DNA of 37,431 bases from Treponema sp. (GCA_016296655.1 JAEDIW010000027.1:1-37431); one strand, 5' to 3'. Positions 1-7,073 are shown, numbered from the stretch's first letter. The notes: generated by a model not told the origin, from the sequence alone. Translations and numbers: made by a program.

Positions 1-126
1 CTTCACGGTATTGAAGATGCAAAAATTCACTGTGCCAGAAAACATTTTGCAGCATTGAGTTCTGATAATATCAAATATGATGTAGTTGCCAATTATAAGA
101 GCTTGATGGAAATTGTGATGAAATAG
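1..126 (+). CDS. C-terminal end of a probable type III restriction enzyme Res subunit (partial)
   Basis: Frame 1 is open from the window edge and stops with TAG at 124-126, giving 41 residues. The tail contains the phrases KIHCARKHFAAL and KYDVVANYKSLMEIV. This resembles the C-terminal end of type III restriction-modification helicase/nuclease (Res) subunits, which often end with a K-I-x-C-x-x-x-H-F-x-A-L segment followed by a short beta strand and helix. The start and all catalytic motifs lie outside the window, so the assignment rests on a short tail recalled from the family. A hypothetical protein remains possible. No partner methylase gene is visible downstream. Confidence 0.45.
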   Translation, partial: LHGIEDAKIHCARKHFAALSSDNIKYDVVANYKSLMEIVMK

Positions 127-171
127 AAATTTTACTTGTGGGAGGCTGAAAAATCTTTGTGTCTGCGAAAA

Positions 172-245
172 ACCTGGCCCGCCATGGAGCTGCGCGAAGC
201 GTCCGCCACAGGCGGATGAGCGGCAAGCGAACAGCGTAACGGCGG
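172..245. repeat. GC-rich intergenic island with a short hairpin
   Basis: A GC-rich patch of about 75 bp in otherwise AT-rich spacer between the Res tail and the DUF819 gene. It holds a perfect 6-bp inverted repeat, TCCGCC (202-207) and GGCGGA (211-216), with a 3-nt loop. It resembles in style the other GC-rich spacer islands at 2563-2655, 17652-17745, 21034-21165 and 29640-29725, but I could not align it convincingly with them. No open frame in it looks coding. Confidence 0.4.
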
Positions 246-324
246 TTGCTTTATGCCTGTGCCACAAAATACTTCCTAAAACCCCTGAAATTCCATAAAA
301 TCTCGAAAAAAATCCTGAAAAGCC

Positions 325-353
325 GTTACTTTTTTGGGGTAAAGCCCTATAAT
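325..353 (+). promoter_or_regulatory. Promoter for the DUF819 gene
   Basis: A consensus -10 TATAAT lies at 348-353 with a weak -35 GTTACT at 325-330 (17-nt spacer). The predicted start leaves a leader of about 22 nt that contains the GGAG ribosome binding site at 372-375. This is one of the leadered promoters in the window. Confidence 0.5.
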
Positions 354-381
354 TTGCAAATCTTGAAATTTTGGAGAGCTT

Positions 382-1632
382 ATGTTTGAAAAACTCTGGA
401 TGATTTTAGCTGGCAGACCTACACTGATTTCTCCTGACGATGTGTGGGCACTGCTTTTTGTAATGTGCGCAAGCATTTTTGCAGCAATTTTTCTTGAACA
501 GAAATTCAGACTTGCGTCAAAGATTACAGGTGCCATCATTGCCCTGCTGATTGCGCTGGTTCTGTCAAATGCCGGAATAATTCCTTCCAGTTGTGCACTT
601 TATGATGATGTTGTCTGGGGCATTATTGTACCGATTGCCATACCGATGCTGCTTCTGCGCTGCAACCTGAAAAAAATCTGGTCGCAAACTGGGCATCTTC
701 TGGTAATTTTTTTGATTGGTGCGCTTGGAACTACCATTGGTGCATTCATTGCATACTTCCTTTTGAAAAATTCGTTTGAAAATGTAAAGGATCTGGCAAA
801 GGTTGCAGCCATGATGACAGCTTCATACATTGGCGGCGGCGTAAACTTTGTAGCAATGGCTTCACAATATGCTCCAGGCAGTGACATTACGGCTGCGACG
901 AGTGTTGCCGACAATCTGCTTATGGCAGCATACTTTTTTGCCCTGGTTCTTTTTGCATCGTCAAAATTTCTGCGCTCAAAATTAAGCCATCCGTACATAG
1001 ATGCCGTTGAATCTTCTGCAACTCCTGAAAGCAAAATAACTCAGGCGGCAAGTTTTTGGTCTCGCAAGGAAATTTCCCTCAAGGACATTGCCATAAACGT
1101 TGCATTTTCCGTAACCGTTGTTTTTATTTCAAGATTTACCGCTTCACTTTTTTCAAATTTTGAAATTACAAATCTATTTATGAATTTTATAGTCCGATTT
1201 TTGGGCAGTCAGTATGTTTGGATTACGACTTTTTCGGTTCTTGCGGCAACATTTGCCAGCAGTCAGGTTGAACAGCTCAACGGTTCTCAGGAAGTCGGCA
1301 GTTATTTGATTTACATGTTCCTGTTTGTAATCGGTGTGCCGGCTAACATTTTTACGGTTTTTGCAAAAAGCCCTGCCCTGCTCCTTGTAACCTCGATCAT
1401 GGTTTTCACAAACATGATTTTCTGCCTTGCAGGTGCAAAACTTTTTAAATTCAATCTGGAAGATTCCCTTATTGCATCGAATGCCTGCATTGGAGGTCCA
1501 ACAACTGCAGCCGGCATGGCAATTTCACAGGGCTGGGCAGAACTTGCAGGGCCTGCAATGCTTGTAGGAACACTGGGTTATGTTCTGGGAAATTACATGG
1601 GAACAATCACGGCAATAGCTTTAGGCCTGTAG
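382..1632 (+). CDS. DUF819 family integral membrane protein
   Basis: A 416-residue, strongly hydrophobic protein with roughly ten predicted membrane segments. The N-terminal region (ISPDDVWALLFVMCASIFAAI) and the glycine-rich stretches ASYIGGGVNFVAM (about residues 149-161) and CIGGPTTAAGMA (about 373-384) are typical of the DUF819 (YjcL-like) family. These are bacterial inner-membrane proteins of unknown substrate, possibly transporters. The length is normal for the family. The ATG at 382 is preceded by GGAG at a good distance and by a TATAAT box at 348-353. The gene stands alone and converges on the small minus-strand gene at 1661. Function beyond family membership cannot be read from the sequence. 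Confidence 0.8.
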   Translation: MFEKLWMILAGRPTLISPDDVWALLFVMCASIFAAIFLEQKFRLASKITGAIIALLIALVLSNAGIIPSSCALYDDVVWGIIVPIAIPMLLLRCNLKKIWSQTGHLLVIFLIGALGTTIGAFIAYFLLKNSFENVKDLAKVAAMMTASYIGGGVNFVAMASQYAPGSDITAATSVADNLLMAAYFFALVLFASSKFLRSKLSHPYIDAVESSATPESKITQAASFWSRKEISLKDIAINVAFSVTVVFISRFTASLFSNFEITNLFMNFIVRFLGSQYVWITTFSVLAATFASSQVEQLNGSQEVGSYLIYMFLFVIGVPANIFTVFAKSPALLLVTSIMVFTNMIFCLAGAKLFKFNLEDSLIASNACIGGPTTAAGMAISQGWAELAGPAMLVGTLGYVLGNYMGTITAIALGL

Positions 1633-1660
1633 CCTGAACAGCCGCCACAAGAGTTTTTAC

Positions 1661-1978
1661 CTAGCGAATCAACGGCTCCCGCTCAACAAGCCAGTCTTTA
1701 TAATTCAAAAAGAAATGGTCACCGCGGCGGCCATCAATGCCCATTGCAAGTTCCAGGCCGTTTTCGCTTTCAACATTTTTAAAGTTTGAAACAGAATACC
1801 AGAAAACACATTCCACATCGTTGTCATCGTTATCAACATATTCAGACGGCAGTTCATACATAAAAAAATAGTTACAGTCTTCTGTTTCCATCAGATTTTC
1901 TTCCGTTACTGGAAGTTTTATTCCATAGTAATATTTTGCAACGTTTTTTGCAGCCGTAACAAATTCCTGTCTGGTCAT
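1661..1978 (-). CDS. Hypothetical protein, 105 aa
   Basis: An acidic soluble protein (MTRQEFVTAAKNVAKYYYG...) with no family I recognise. It has an N-terminal helix, a central acidic patch (EYVDNDDNDVECVFW) and a C-terminal part containing GIDGRRGDHFFLNYKDW. There is no signal peptide or membrane segment. The frame can be extended 13 codons upstream to a TTG at 2017. I prefer the ATG at 1978 because GGGGG sits 5 nt before it and because the extension runs through a palindrome and a promoter-like sequence. The next gene upstream on the same strand is the NifX-like gene, from which it is separated by a terminator-like hairpin (2021-2047). Confidence 0.6.
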   Translation of the reverse strand: MTRQEFVTAAKNVAKYYYGIKLPVTEENLMETEDCNYFFMYELPSEYVDNDDNDVECVFWYSVSNFKNVESENGLELAMGIDGRRGDHFFLNYKDWLVEREPLIR

Positions 1979-1987
1979 AATACCCCC

Positions 1988-2017
1988 ATAATAGTTTGCA
2001 TCGCAAACTTTTGACAA
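1988..2017 (-). promoter_or_regulatory. Promoter with a palindrome in its spacer, upstream of the 105-aa gene
   Basis: Reading the minus strand, TTGTCA (2017-2012), an 18-nt spacer and TATTAT (1993-1988) precede the ATG at 1978. The spacer is almost completely filled by the palindrome AGTTTGC-GAT-GCAAACT (1993-2009). That is the position where a repressor would block RNA polymerase. Related palindromes occur at 16990-17008 and 20931-20949. If transcription starts about 7 nt after the -10, the message would begin at or very near the ATG and the GGGGG run would lie at its 5' end. Confidence 0.4.
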
Positions 2018-2020
2018 GAT

Positions 2021-2047
2021 AAAAGCCGCGCCATTTTAGCGGATTTT
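2021..2047 (-). terminator. Probable intrinsic terminator after the NifX-like gene
   Basis: On the minus strand the arms AAAATCCGC and GCGGCTTTT (one internal mismatch) enclose a 9-nt loop and run into a T-rich stretch (TTTTATCTTG). It lies 35 nt after the stop codon of the NifX-like gene. Confidence 0.5.
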
Positions 2048-2081
2048 ATCTTTATACTCCAATAAAAAGTCAGATGTTCAC

Positions 2082-2498
2082 TCAATTCAGCTCAAGCTTT
2101 ACAGTCGGCAAGTCTTCCTTACTTTCATGCCCGTGATGGTCACTGCCTTCATGATGATGGTCATGCGTACATTTTGCTTCAAAGTTTCCTTTCAGCGAGC
2201 CTTCTGCAAAACTTTGGGCCGCCTCATCCGCACTTCCCGTAATGCCTGGAATTTCTTTCAAATTGCCGTTTTTCAGGGCATCAATCGCACCCTGTCCGCG
2301 ATTTCCAAGAATCAGCGTTTCAACGCCAAGATTTTTCAAATATCCGACCAAATCATGATGTCCAAAACCACCATTTCCAATAACTTCACTGCTTACAATT
2401 TTTCCGTCTAGAACTTCGTAAACTTTAAAATTCTGAGTTTTTCCAAAATGCTGAAAAACATTGCCCGTTTCCTTGTCATAAGTTACTGCAATTTTCAT
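2082..2498 (-). CDS. NifX/NifB-type dinitrogenase iron-molybdenum cofactor family protein
   Basis: A 138-residue protein beginning MKIAVTYDKETGNVFQHFGKT, the typical opening of the small NifX/MTH1175-like RNase H-fold domain found in proteins that bind iron-sulfur or metal cofactors. The middle (FGHHDLVGYLKNLGVETLILGNRGQGA, in two parts) matches the conserved strand-helix-strand core. The C-terminus is histidine-rich (THDHHHEGSDHHGHES) and probably binds metal ions. Nothing nearby encodes a nitrogenase, so a role in metal or Fe-S handling is more likely than nitrogen fixation. The open frame extends four codons upstream. I chose the ATG at 2498 because of the GGGGG run 5 nt before it and because family members begin M-K-I-A. 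Confidence 0.75.
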   Translation of the reverse strand: MKIAVTYDKETGNVFQHFGKTQNFKVYEVLDGKIVSSEVIGNGGFGHHDLVGYLKNLGVETLILGNRGQGAIDALKNGNLKEIPGITGSADEAAQSFAEGSLKGNFEAKCTHDHHHEGSDHHGHESKEDLPTVKLELN

Positions 2499-2562
2499 TT
2501 TTACCCCCATTTATTCAGTTTTTTTATTTTTATTTTACTCATGACGCAAAGCATTTGCAAGA

Positions 2563-2655
2563 ACGCACTTCCATGGCTTGCTAACGCGCGGTTTCGCTTC
2601 GCTCAACTGCGGCAAAGCCGCACCATTCCAGCGCTTGGGCGGTTTGTTCTGCAAC
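2563..2655 (+). repeat. Dispersed GC-rich repeat, copy A
   Basis: About 93 bp that recurs in reverse complement at 17652-17745, matching at roughly nine of ten positions. It contains a perfect 6-bp stem with a 3-nt loop: TGCGGC (2608-2613), AAA, GCCGCA (2617-2622). In the other copy the stem is identical but the loop is TAT, so the stem is conserved while the loop has drifted. It occupies the spacer between the divergent NifX-like gene and the gene at 2745. No coding potential was seen in it. Confidence 0.75.
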
Positions 2656-2721
2656 TCGTATCCTTGCATCCACTAAAATTTCCACTTCGTAAACACACTT
2701 TGTCGCTTTTCTATTTTTGCA

Positions 2722-2744
2722 AATTCCGTTAGAATCACGGAATT
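2722..2744 (+). promoter_or_regulatory. Inverted repeat and -10 box touching the start codon at 2745
   Basis: AATTCCGT (2722-2729) and ACGGAATT (2737-2744) form a perfect 8-bp inverted repeat ending at the base before the ATG. Between and partly within the arms sits TAGAAT (2730-2735), a plausible -10 box 9 nt before the ATG. There is no ribosome binding site, and the -35 (TTTTCT, 2707-2712) is weak. It may be an operator over a leaderless promoter. Confidence 0.35.
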
Positions 2745-3380
2745 ATGGTAGAAGTTAAGAATATTGAAGTTTATGGACTGACAAGAGCAGTCAACGCAAT
2801 AAGCAACTCGTTTAACGTCGGAGAAATAAACACATTAAAAGAACCGTCCGACAACATCAAAAAAATCGCAGAAAAGCTGGGCAGCAACATGGCAGCACAT
2901 CAGTCCCATGACGCCTGGCTAAAAGGTATTCTGGTTTCTTTTGACATGAAAGGCAACGGTGTTTTTATGCCGGAATTCCAGAGGTATCACTTTGCTGAAC
3001 TTATCATGAGTCAGTCCACAATGCACAGCATGGAAAAATTCATGAATTCAGACTACGATCCTTTTACAAAATATGTTTCTCAGGCAACCAGAGAAGAAAC
3101 CATCAAAAATTACAAAAACTGGGTTGCAAAAAAGGCTGAAGGCAACAAAGACGAAATTTACAAGGCTTTTGAAATTCTCGTCCACAATCTGCCACGTGGC
3201 TTTGAACTTTGGGTAACAGTTTCCGCAAATTATCTGGCTTTAAAAACCATTGTCATCCAGCGTTTTCATCACAAAAACAGGGAAGACTGGCAGAATTTTG
3301 TAAAAGCCTGCTATTCCATGCCAGAATTCAGAAAACTCTGCGGTTTTGACAGCCCCGAATGGAATCTTGAAAACTGGTAA
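2745..3380 (+). CDS. Conserved hypothetical protein, possibly ThyX-like fold
   Basis: A 211-residue soluble protein with no signal peptide. The segments HDAWLKGILVSFDM, RYHFAELIMSQSTMHSMEKF, VSANYLALKTIVIQR and HHKNREDWQNF resemble a family of uncharacterised bacterial and phage proteins that I associate loosely with FAD-dependent thymidylate synthase (ThyX)-like folds. The pattern is of the type SQSTMH followed later by NYRxLKTIxxQR. I do not see the classic ThyX signature (RHRxxSxNExSxR), so thymidylate synthase activity is not claimed. It has no Shine-Dalgarno sequence; an inverted repeat abuts the ATG. Downstream are a hairpin (3422-3461) and a dispersed repeat. Confidence 0.6.
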   Translation: MVEVKNIEVYGLTRAVNAISNSFNVGEINTLKEPSDNIKKIAEKLGSNMAAHQSHDAWLKGILVSFDMKGNGVFMPEFQRYHFAELIMSQSTMHSMEKFMNSDYDPFTKYVSQATREETIKNYKNWVAKKAEGNKDEIYKAFEILVHNLPRGFELWVTVSANYLALKTIVIQRFHHKNREDWQNFVKACYSMPEFRKLCGFDSPEWNLENW

Positions 3381-3421
3381 TCTTTCAAGAAAAACATCAT
3401 TTCATAAACTAAAAAAAACAG

Positions 3422-3461
3422 CTTAAAAATGCATACACTTTTACCTGCATGCATTTTTAAG
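3422..3461 (-). terminator. Long AT-rich hairpin, probable terminator of the ABC-F/56-aa transcript
   Basis: A perfect 13-bp inverted repeat, CTTAAAAATGCAT (3422-3434) and ATGCATTTTTAAG (3449-3461), with a 14-nt loop. On the minus strand it is followed after four bases by a run of eight T (3418-3411). That suits termination of the leftward transcript ending with the 56-aa gene. It may also stop rightward transcription from 2745-3380, although no T-run follows on that strand. Confidence 0.55.
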
Positions 3462-3463
3462 AA

Positions 3464-3535
3464 AGTGCTGATTAACAATTGAAGTGATTACTCAGCACTT
3501 CCCGACAAATTGGGGCTGTCTAATCAGTTCTGTCA
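3464..3535 (-). repeat. Dispersed TGACAGAAC repeat, copy 1
   Basis: About 72 bp matching 8296-8367 in the opposite orientation at roughly 80 percent, with the shared blocks CTGATTAACA, GATTACTCAG and AGTTCTGTCA. The core (3518-3535, minus strand TGACAGAACTGATTAGAC) recurs at 8296-8313 and 16402-16419, and in shorter form at 29607-29620. This copy overlaps the last five codons and the stop codon of the 56-aa gene. Confidence 0.7.
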
Positions 3536-3690
3536 AAGCTGTTTTTACGGGCTTTCCAGTCAAAAGATTTTTCCTGCAGCATTTCAGCATCTTCCCTGCC
3601 CTGAAAATTCTTCCATTCAGAATATTTTGGACTTTGAGTCTGATGCCAGCCCTTATTTTTTTCGCGCAAATCTTCTTCACCGTTTGCCAT
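3520..3690 (-). CDS. Small hypothetical protein, 56 aa
   Basis: A short hydrophilic, charged protein beginning MANGEEDLREKNKGW and ending WKARKNSFDRTD. It contains four Trp/Tyr positions spaced through the chain (GWHQ, YSEWKNF, FDWKA). I found it by translating the minus strand after the ABC-F stop codon. Its ATG is 13 nt after that stop and is preceded by AAGGA at an acceptable distance, so it is probably translated from the same mRNA. Composition is typical of a coding frame (Lys, Glu, Asp, Trp). The last codons and the TAG lie inside a dispersed repeat, which suggests the repeat inserted at or reshaped the 3' end. No family is recognised. Confidence 0.6.
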   Translation of the reverse strand: MANGEEDLREKNKGWHQTQSPKYSEWKNFQGREDAEMLQEKSFDWKARKNSFDRTD

Positions 3691-3703
3691 AAAGTTCTTT
3701 TCC

Positions 3704-5356
3704 TTATATGCGATACTTTAACTTTTTGCCTGTTCCTTCGTAAAGCTGCTTGCGCAAAGCCAGAACCTGCTCATCTTTTATGTAATCGTCAAAACTCATC
3801 ATCCGGTCAATTATGCCGTTCGGTGTAATTTCAACAATGCGGTTTGCTATAGACTGAATAAATTCATGGTCGTGGCTGTCAAACAAAATAACACCGCCAA
3901 AGTCAACAAGAGCCTCATTCAAAGACTGAATTGCTTCAAGGTCAAGATGGTTTGTAGGGTCATCTAAAGTAAGGACATTTGCTCCGCTGAGCATCAGTTT
4001 TGAAAGCATACAGCGAACCTTTTCACCACCCGAAAGAACCTTTACTTTTTTCAAAGATTCATCACCGCTGAAAAGCATTCTTCCAAGGAAGCCGCGTACA
4101 TAAGCATCATCCTGCTCCTTTGAATACTGCTTGAGCCAGTCCGTAATATTGTAATCATTTGCAAAATATGAACTGTTGTCACGAGGCAGATAAGTATGAC
4201 TTGTAGTCTGTCCCCAGAAAAATTCACCGCTGTCAGGCTTTTTAACTTCATTGATGATGTCAAAAAGTGCAGAAATTGAATTATGCTCAATTCCAACAAA
4301 TGCAATTTTATCTGTACGGTGAACAGTCAGGCTGAAATCTTTCAAAAGCTGAACGCCTTCTTCATCTTTCAGGTTCAGGTTTCTGATTTCAAGGACATTA
4401 TTTCCTATTTCGCGGTCAGCCTTAAAGTTTACATAAGGAAATTTACGGGTTGAAACAGGCAAATCTTCAACAGACTGTGCAAGTTTGTCATAAATTTTCT
4501 TGCGGCTTGTTGCCTGCTTGGACTTTGCAGCGTTTGAACTGAACCGAAGGATGAATTCCTTCAAATCTTTCATTTTATCTTCAGCCTTTTTCTGAGCTTC
4601 CCTAGCCTGACGCTGCAAAACCTGAGTCATCTGATACCAGAAATCATAGTTTCCGGCAAACTGAGTAATCTTGCCGTAATCAATATCGCAGATATATGTA
4701 CAAACCGTATTCAAAAAGTGACGGTCATGGGAAACAACAATTACCGTATTTTCAAATTCCAGCAGGAAGTTTTCAAGCCAAGTAATTGATTCAATATCAA
4801 GACCGTTTGTAGGTTCGTCCAAAAGCAGAATGTCAGGATTACCAAAAATTGACTGTGCAAGCAGGACACGAACTTTCTGAGTTTCGTCAAGTTCGCTCAT
4901 CATTTTATTATGGAATTCTTCTTCAAGGCCAAGGCCAGAAAGCATCTGCTCAATCTGATTTTCTGCCTCATAACCGCCAAGTTCACCAAATTCCCCCTGC
5001 ATTTCAGCAGCCTTCATGCCGTCTTCATCGCTGAAATCCGGCTTCTGGTAAATTTCATCAATGGCTTTTTCCAGTTCATACAGCTTTGGGAAACCCATTT
5101 TTACGGTATCTTTTACAGAATATTCATCATAGGCAAAGTGATCCTGCTTCAGTACAGCCATTCGCTCGCCAGTTGAAATCGTAATGGAACCAGAATCATG
5201 CTCCAGCTCGCCGGAAAGAACTTTCAGAAACGTTGATTTTCCGGCACCGTTTGCACCCGTAATGCCATAGCAGTTGCCGGGAGTAAATTTCAAGTTTACA
5301 TCCTTGAACAACGGTTTTTCACTGAATTTTACGCTAACATCAGAAACTGTTATCAT
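3704..5356 (-). CDS. ABC-F family ATPase, YbiT/YkpA type
   Basis: A 550-residue soluble protein with two ATP-binding cassettes and no membrane segments, as in ABC-F proteins, which act on the ribosome. Cassette 1 has Walker A GANGAGKST (residues 34-42) and Walker B ILLLDEPTNGLD. Its signature motif is degenerate (MSELDETQKVRVLLAQ instead of LSGGQ), as in E. coli YbiT. A charged linker (about residues 240-300) follows. Cassette 2 has an intact LSGGEKVR but a modified Walker B, VLTLDDPTNHLD, with Asp in place of the catalytic Glu, a change I recall from the Bacillus YkpA group. The start is the ATG at 5356, preceded by AAGGGG. It lies 10 bp after the DEAD-box gene and probably shares its mRNA. 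Confidence 0.88.
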   Translation of the reverse strand: MITVSDVSVKFSEKPLFKDVNLKFTPGNCYGITGANGAGKSTFLKVLSGELEHDSGSITISTGERMAVLKQDHFAYDEYSVKDTVKMGFPKLYELEKAIDEIYQKPDFSDEDGMKAAEMQGEFGELGGYEAENQIEQMLSGLGLEEEFHNKMMSELDETQKVRVLLAQSIFGNPDILLLDEPTNGLDIESITWLENFLLEFENTVIVVSHDRHFLNTVCTYICDIDYGKITQFAGNYDFWYQMTQVLQRQAREAQKKAEDKMKDLKEFILRFSSNAAKSKQATSRKKIYDKLAQSVEDLPVSTRKFPYVNFKADREIGNNVLEIRNLNLKDEEGVQLLKDFSLTVHRTDKIAFVGIEHNSISALFDIINEVKKPDSGEFFWGQTTSHTYLPRDNSSYFANDYNITDWLKQYSKEQDDAYVRGFLGRMLFSGDESLKKVKVLSGGEKVRCMLSKLMLSGANVLTLDDPTNHLDLEAIQSLNEALVDFGGVILFDSHDHEFIQSIANRIVEITPNGIIDRMMSFDDYIKDEQVLALRKQLYEGTGKKLKYRI

Positions 5357-5366
5357 TTTTTACCCC

Positions 5367-7025
5367 TTATTTGCCCCTGCCCAAAAAAGAAAGAAGCCTT
5401 GAAAATATATTTTTGCGGGAATCCAGTCCCTTTGCACGGCTTTTCGAACTGAGATTTTTATATTCAGTTCCAGACTGTCCGTATTTTTTGTTTCGTCCGT
5501 TGAAATCCCTGTTATATCTGCGGCTATGGTTCCTGTCAGAAAAACCAGAATTCTTCTTTCGCTCTGCAAATTTTCTTTCTGTATATGAAGAAGGATTTTT
5601 CAGAGATTCGCCGGCATACTTCTGCTTATAAAGTTTCATGCGCTCATCAAACGAAAGATTTTCAAGCTGCTTAAGTTCTTCTGCAGAAGTTTCAATTTTT
5701 CTTGAACGGCCTGCATACCTGCCTTTGTCATGGCGGGCAAATTTTTCAGAACGGAAAGAATGATTCTCACCTCGGTCAAACCGCCGGCTTCGATATTCTG
5801 AATTTCTTCTGCCGTAATCTTTTCCTGAATTATTTTCAGAATAATCATCACACCAGTTTTCAGTTCTGATATAAATGCCTTCACTTTTGTCATCTGCAAA
5901 CATTGACTCATCTGCAACAGACGAAGGAATGGACATTTCTATATATCGCTCAATAGCCGGAAGATTGTAAACATCCTGCTCACTGCAAAAAGTGTAGGCC
6001 TTGCCAGACTTACCAGCCCTTGCAGTACGCCCGATTCTGTGAACATAGTTTTCAGGCTCATTTGGCAAATCATAGTTTACAACCATAGCAAGATTGTCTA
6101 CGTCAATTCCACGTGCAGCAACATCAGTTGCAACAAGAACTGGAACTTTTCCTGCCTTGAAATTTTCAAGAACTTTCAGGCGCTTTGACTGAGGCATATC
6201 GCCAATTAAAAAATCACTTTCTATTTCATTTATTTTCAGGCGCTTGCCAAGAACTTCACATCCGCGTTTTGTATTGCAGAAAATAATGCAGCTTGAAGGC
6301 TTTTCTTTTTGCATTATTCCTACAAGGAGTTTCAGTTTTTCATCGCTTGAAACATGAAGAAGTTCCTGATCAATTTCACTTACAGTAATATTTTCTGCTT
6401 CAATAGTAATTTCGGCAGCATCCCGTGTATATTCCCATGCAAGATTTTTTACATAAGAATTCAGAGTTGCACTAAAAAGCATTGTCTGCCGTTTTTCTGC
6501 TTCCGGCAAATGTTTAAGAAGCTTGCGTAAATCCGGGTAGAACCCCATGTCAAACATTCTGTCTGCTTCATCAACAACCAGGAACCCTACTTTCTCCAAT
6601 GACATCTGACCACCTTCAACAAGGTCAATCACACGTCCCGGAGTGCCTATCAAGATGTCAACATCTTTTTTAAGGGCTGAAACCTGCTTTTCGTAGCCTA
6701 CACCACCGTAGAAGCTGAAAACTTTCAATGATGTCGAACTCAAAAGAGTCTTTGCTTCTTCCTCAACCTGAACAGCAAGTTCACGCGTAGGAACCAATAC
6801 CAACAGTTTCTTTCCTGCATTTTCTACCTGTGCAAGCAGTTCCTGAGAAACTGAAATCAAATACGCTGCAGTTTTCCCTGTGCCGGTCTGGGACTGAACA
6901 TACAAGTCGGCACCGTCTAAAGAAGTCTTTAAAACCTGTTCCTGAACAGGAGTGCATGAAACATAACCTGCAGCAGTTATGCCTTTCTGTAAATCCTCAT
7001 GCAAGGAAAATTCTAAGAAATCCAT
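5367..7025 (-). CDS. DEAD-box ATP-dependent RNA helicase, RhlB-like
   Basis: A 552-residue protein with all the DEAD-box motifs in order: SQTGTGKT (45-52), PTRELA, TPGRVIDL, VDEADRMFDMGF, FSATL, a RecA-2 domain with VATDVAARGID, and HRIGRTARAG. FSATLNSYVKNLAWE is closest to the RhlB subgroup, although the family contains several similar members. After about residue 375 comes a long basic tail rich in Arg, Ser, Tyr, Asn and Gly, likely disordered and RNA-binding. The predicted role is unwinding structured RNA in rRNA maturation or mRNA decay. The ATG at 7025 has no Shine-Dalgarno sequence, and a -10-like TATACT ends about 10 nt before it. It is the first gene of a leftward run that continues into the ABC-F gene and the 56-aa gene. 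Confidence 0.9.
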   Translation of the reverse strand: MDFLEFSLHEDLQKGITAAGYVSCTPVQEQVLKTSLDGADLYVQSQTGTGKTAAYLISVSQELLAQVENAGKKLLVLVPTRELAVQVEEEAKTLLSSTSLKVFSFYGGVGYEKQVSALKKDVDILIGTPGRVIDLVEGGQMSLEKVGFLVVDEADRMFDMGFYPDLRKLLKHLPEAEKRQTMLFSATLNSYVKNLAWEYTRDAAEITIEAENITVSEIDQELLHVSSDEKLKLLVGIMQKEKPSSCIIFCNTKRGCEVLGKRLKINEIESDFLIGDMPQSKRLKVLENFKAGKVPVLVATDVAARGIDVDNLAMVVNYDLPNEPENYVHRIGRTARAGKSGKAYTFCSEQDVYNLPAIERYIEMSIPSSVADESMFADDKSEGIYIRTENWCDDYSENNSGKDYGRRNSEYRSRRFDRGENHSFRSEKFARHDKGRYAGRSRKIETSAEELKQLENLSFDERMKLYKQKYAGESLKNPSSYTERKFAERKKNSGFSDRNHSRRYNRDFNGRNKKYGQSGTEYKNLSSKSRAKGLDSRKNIFSRLLSFLGRGK

Positions 7026-7029
7026 ATAG

Positions 7030-7073
7030 CTGACAAGTATATACTTTATGTCAGTTTATGTATATAGTATAAA
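7030..7073. promoter_or_regulatory. Compact divergent promoter region with nested palindromes
   Basis: Only 51 bp separate the two divergent start codons. The region holds a dyad CTGACA (7030-7035) / TGTCAG (7049-7054) around a perfect 12-bp palindrome AAGTATATACTT (7035-7046). Minus strand: TATACT as -10 for the DEAD-box gene. Plus strand: TATAGT (7063-7068), 8 nt before the methyltransferase ATG. Neither gene has a ribosome binding site. The -35 boxes are weak. Confidence 0.45.

Noticed and set aside
1..126. A restriction-modification defence locus
   Set aside because: Only the last 42 codons of one possible Res subunit are in the window and no methylase or other defence gene is adjacent, so no system can be described.
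2564..2660. CRISPR-like repeats
   Set aside because: The repeat occurs only twice, far apart and in opposite orientation, with no regularly spaced spacers and no cas genes.
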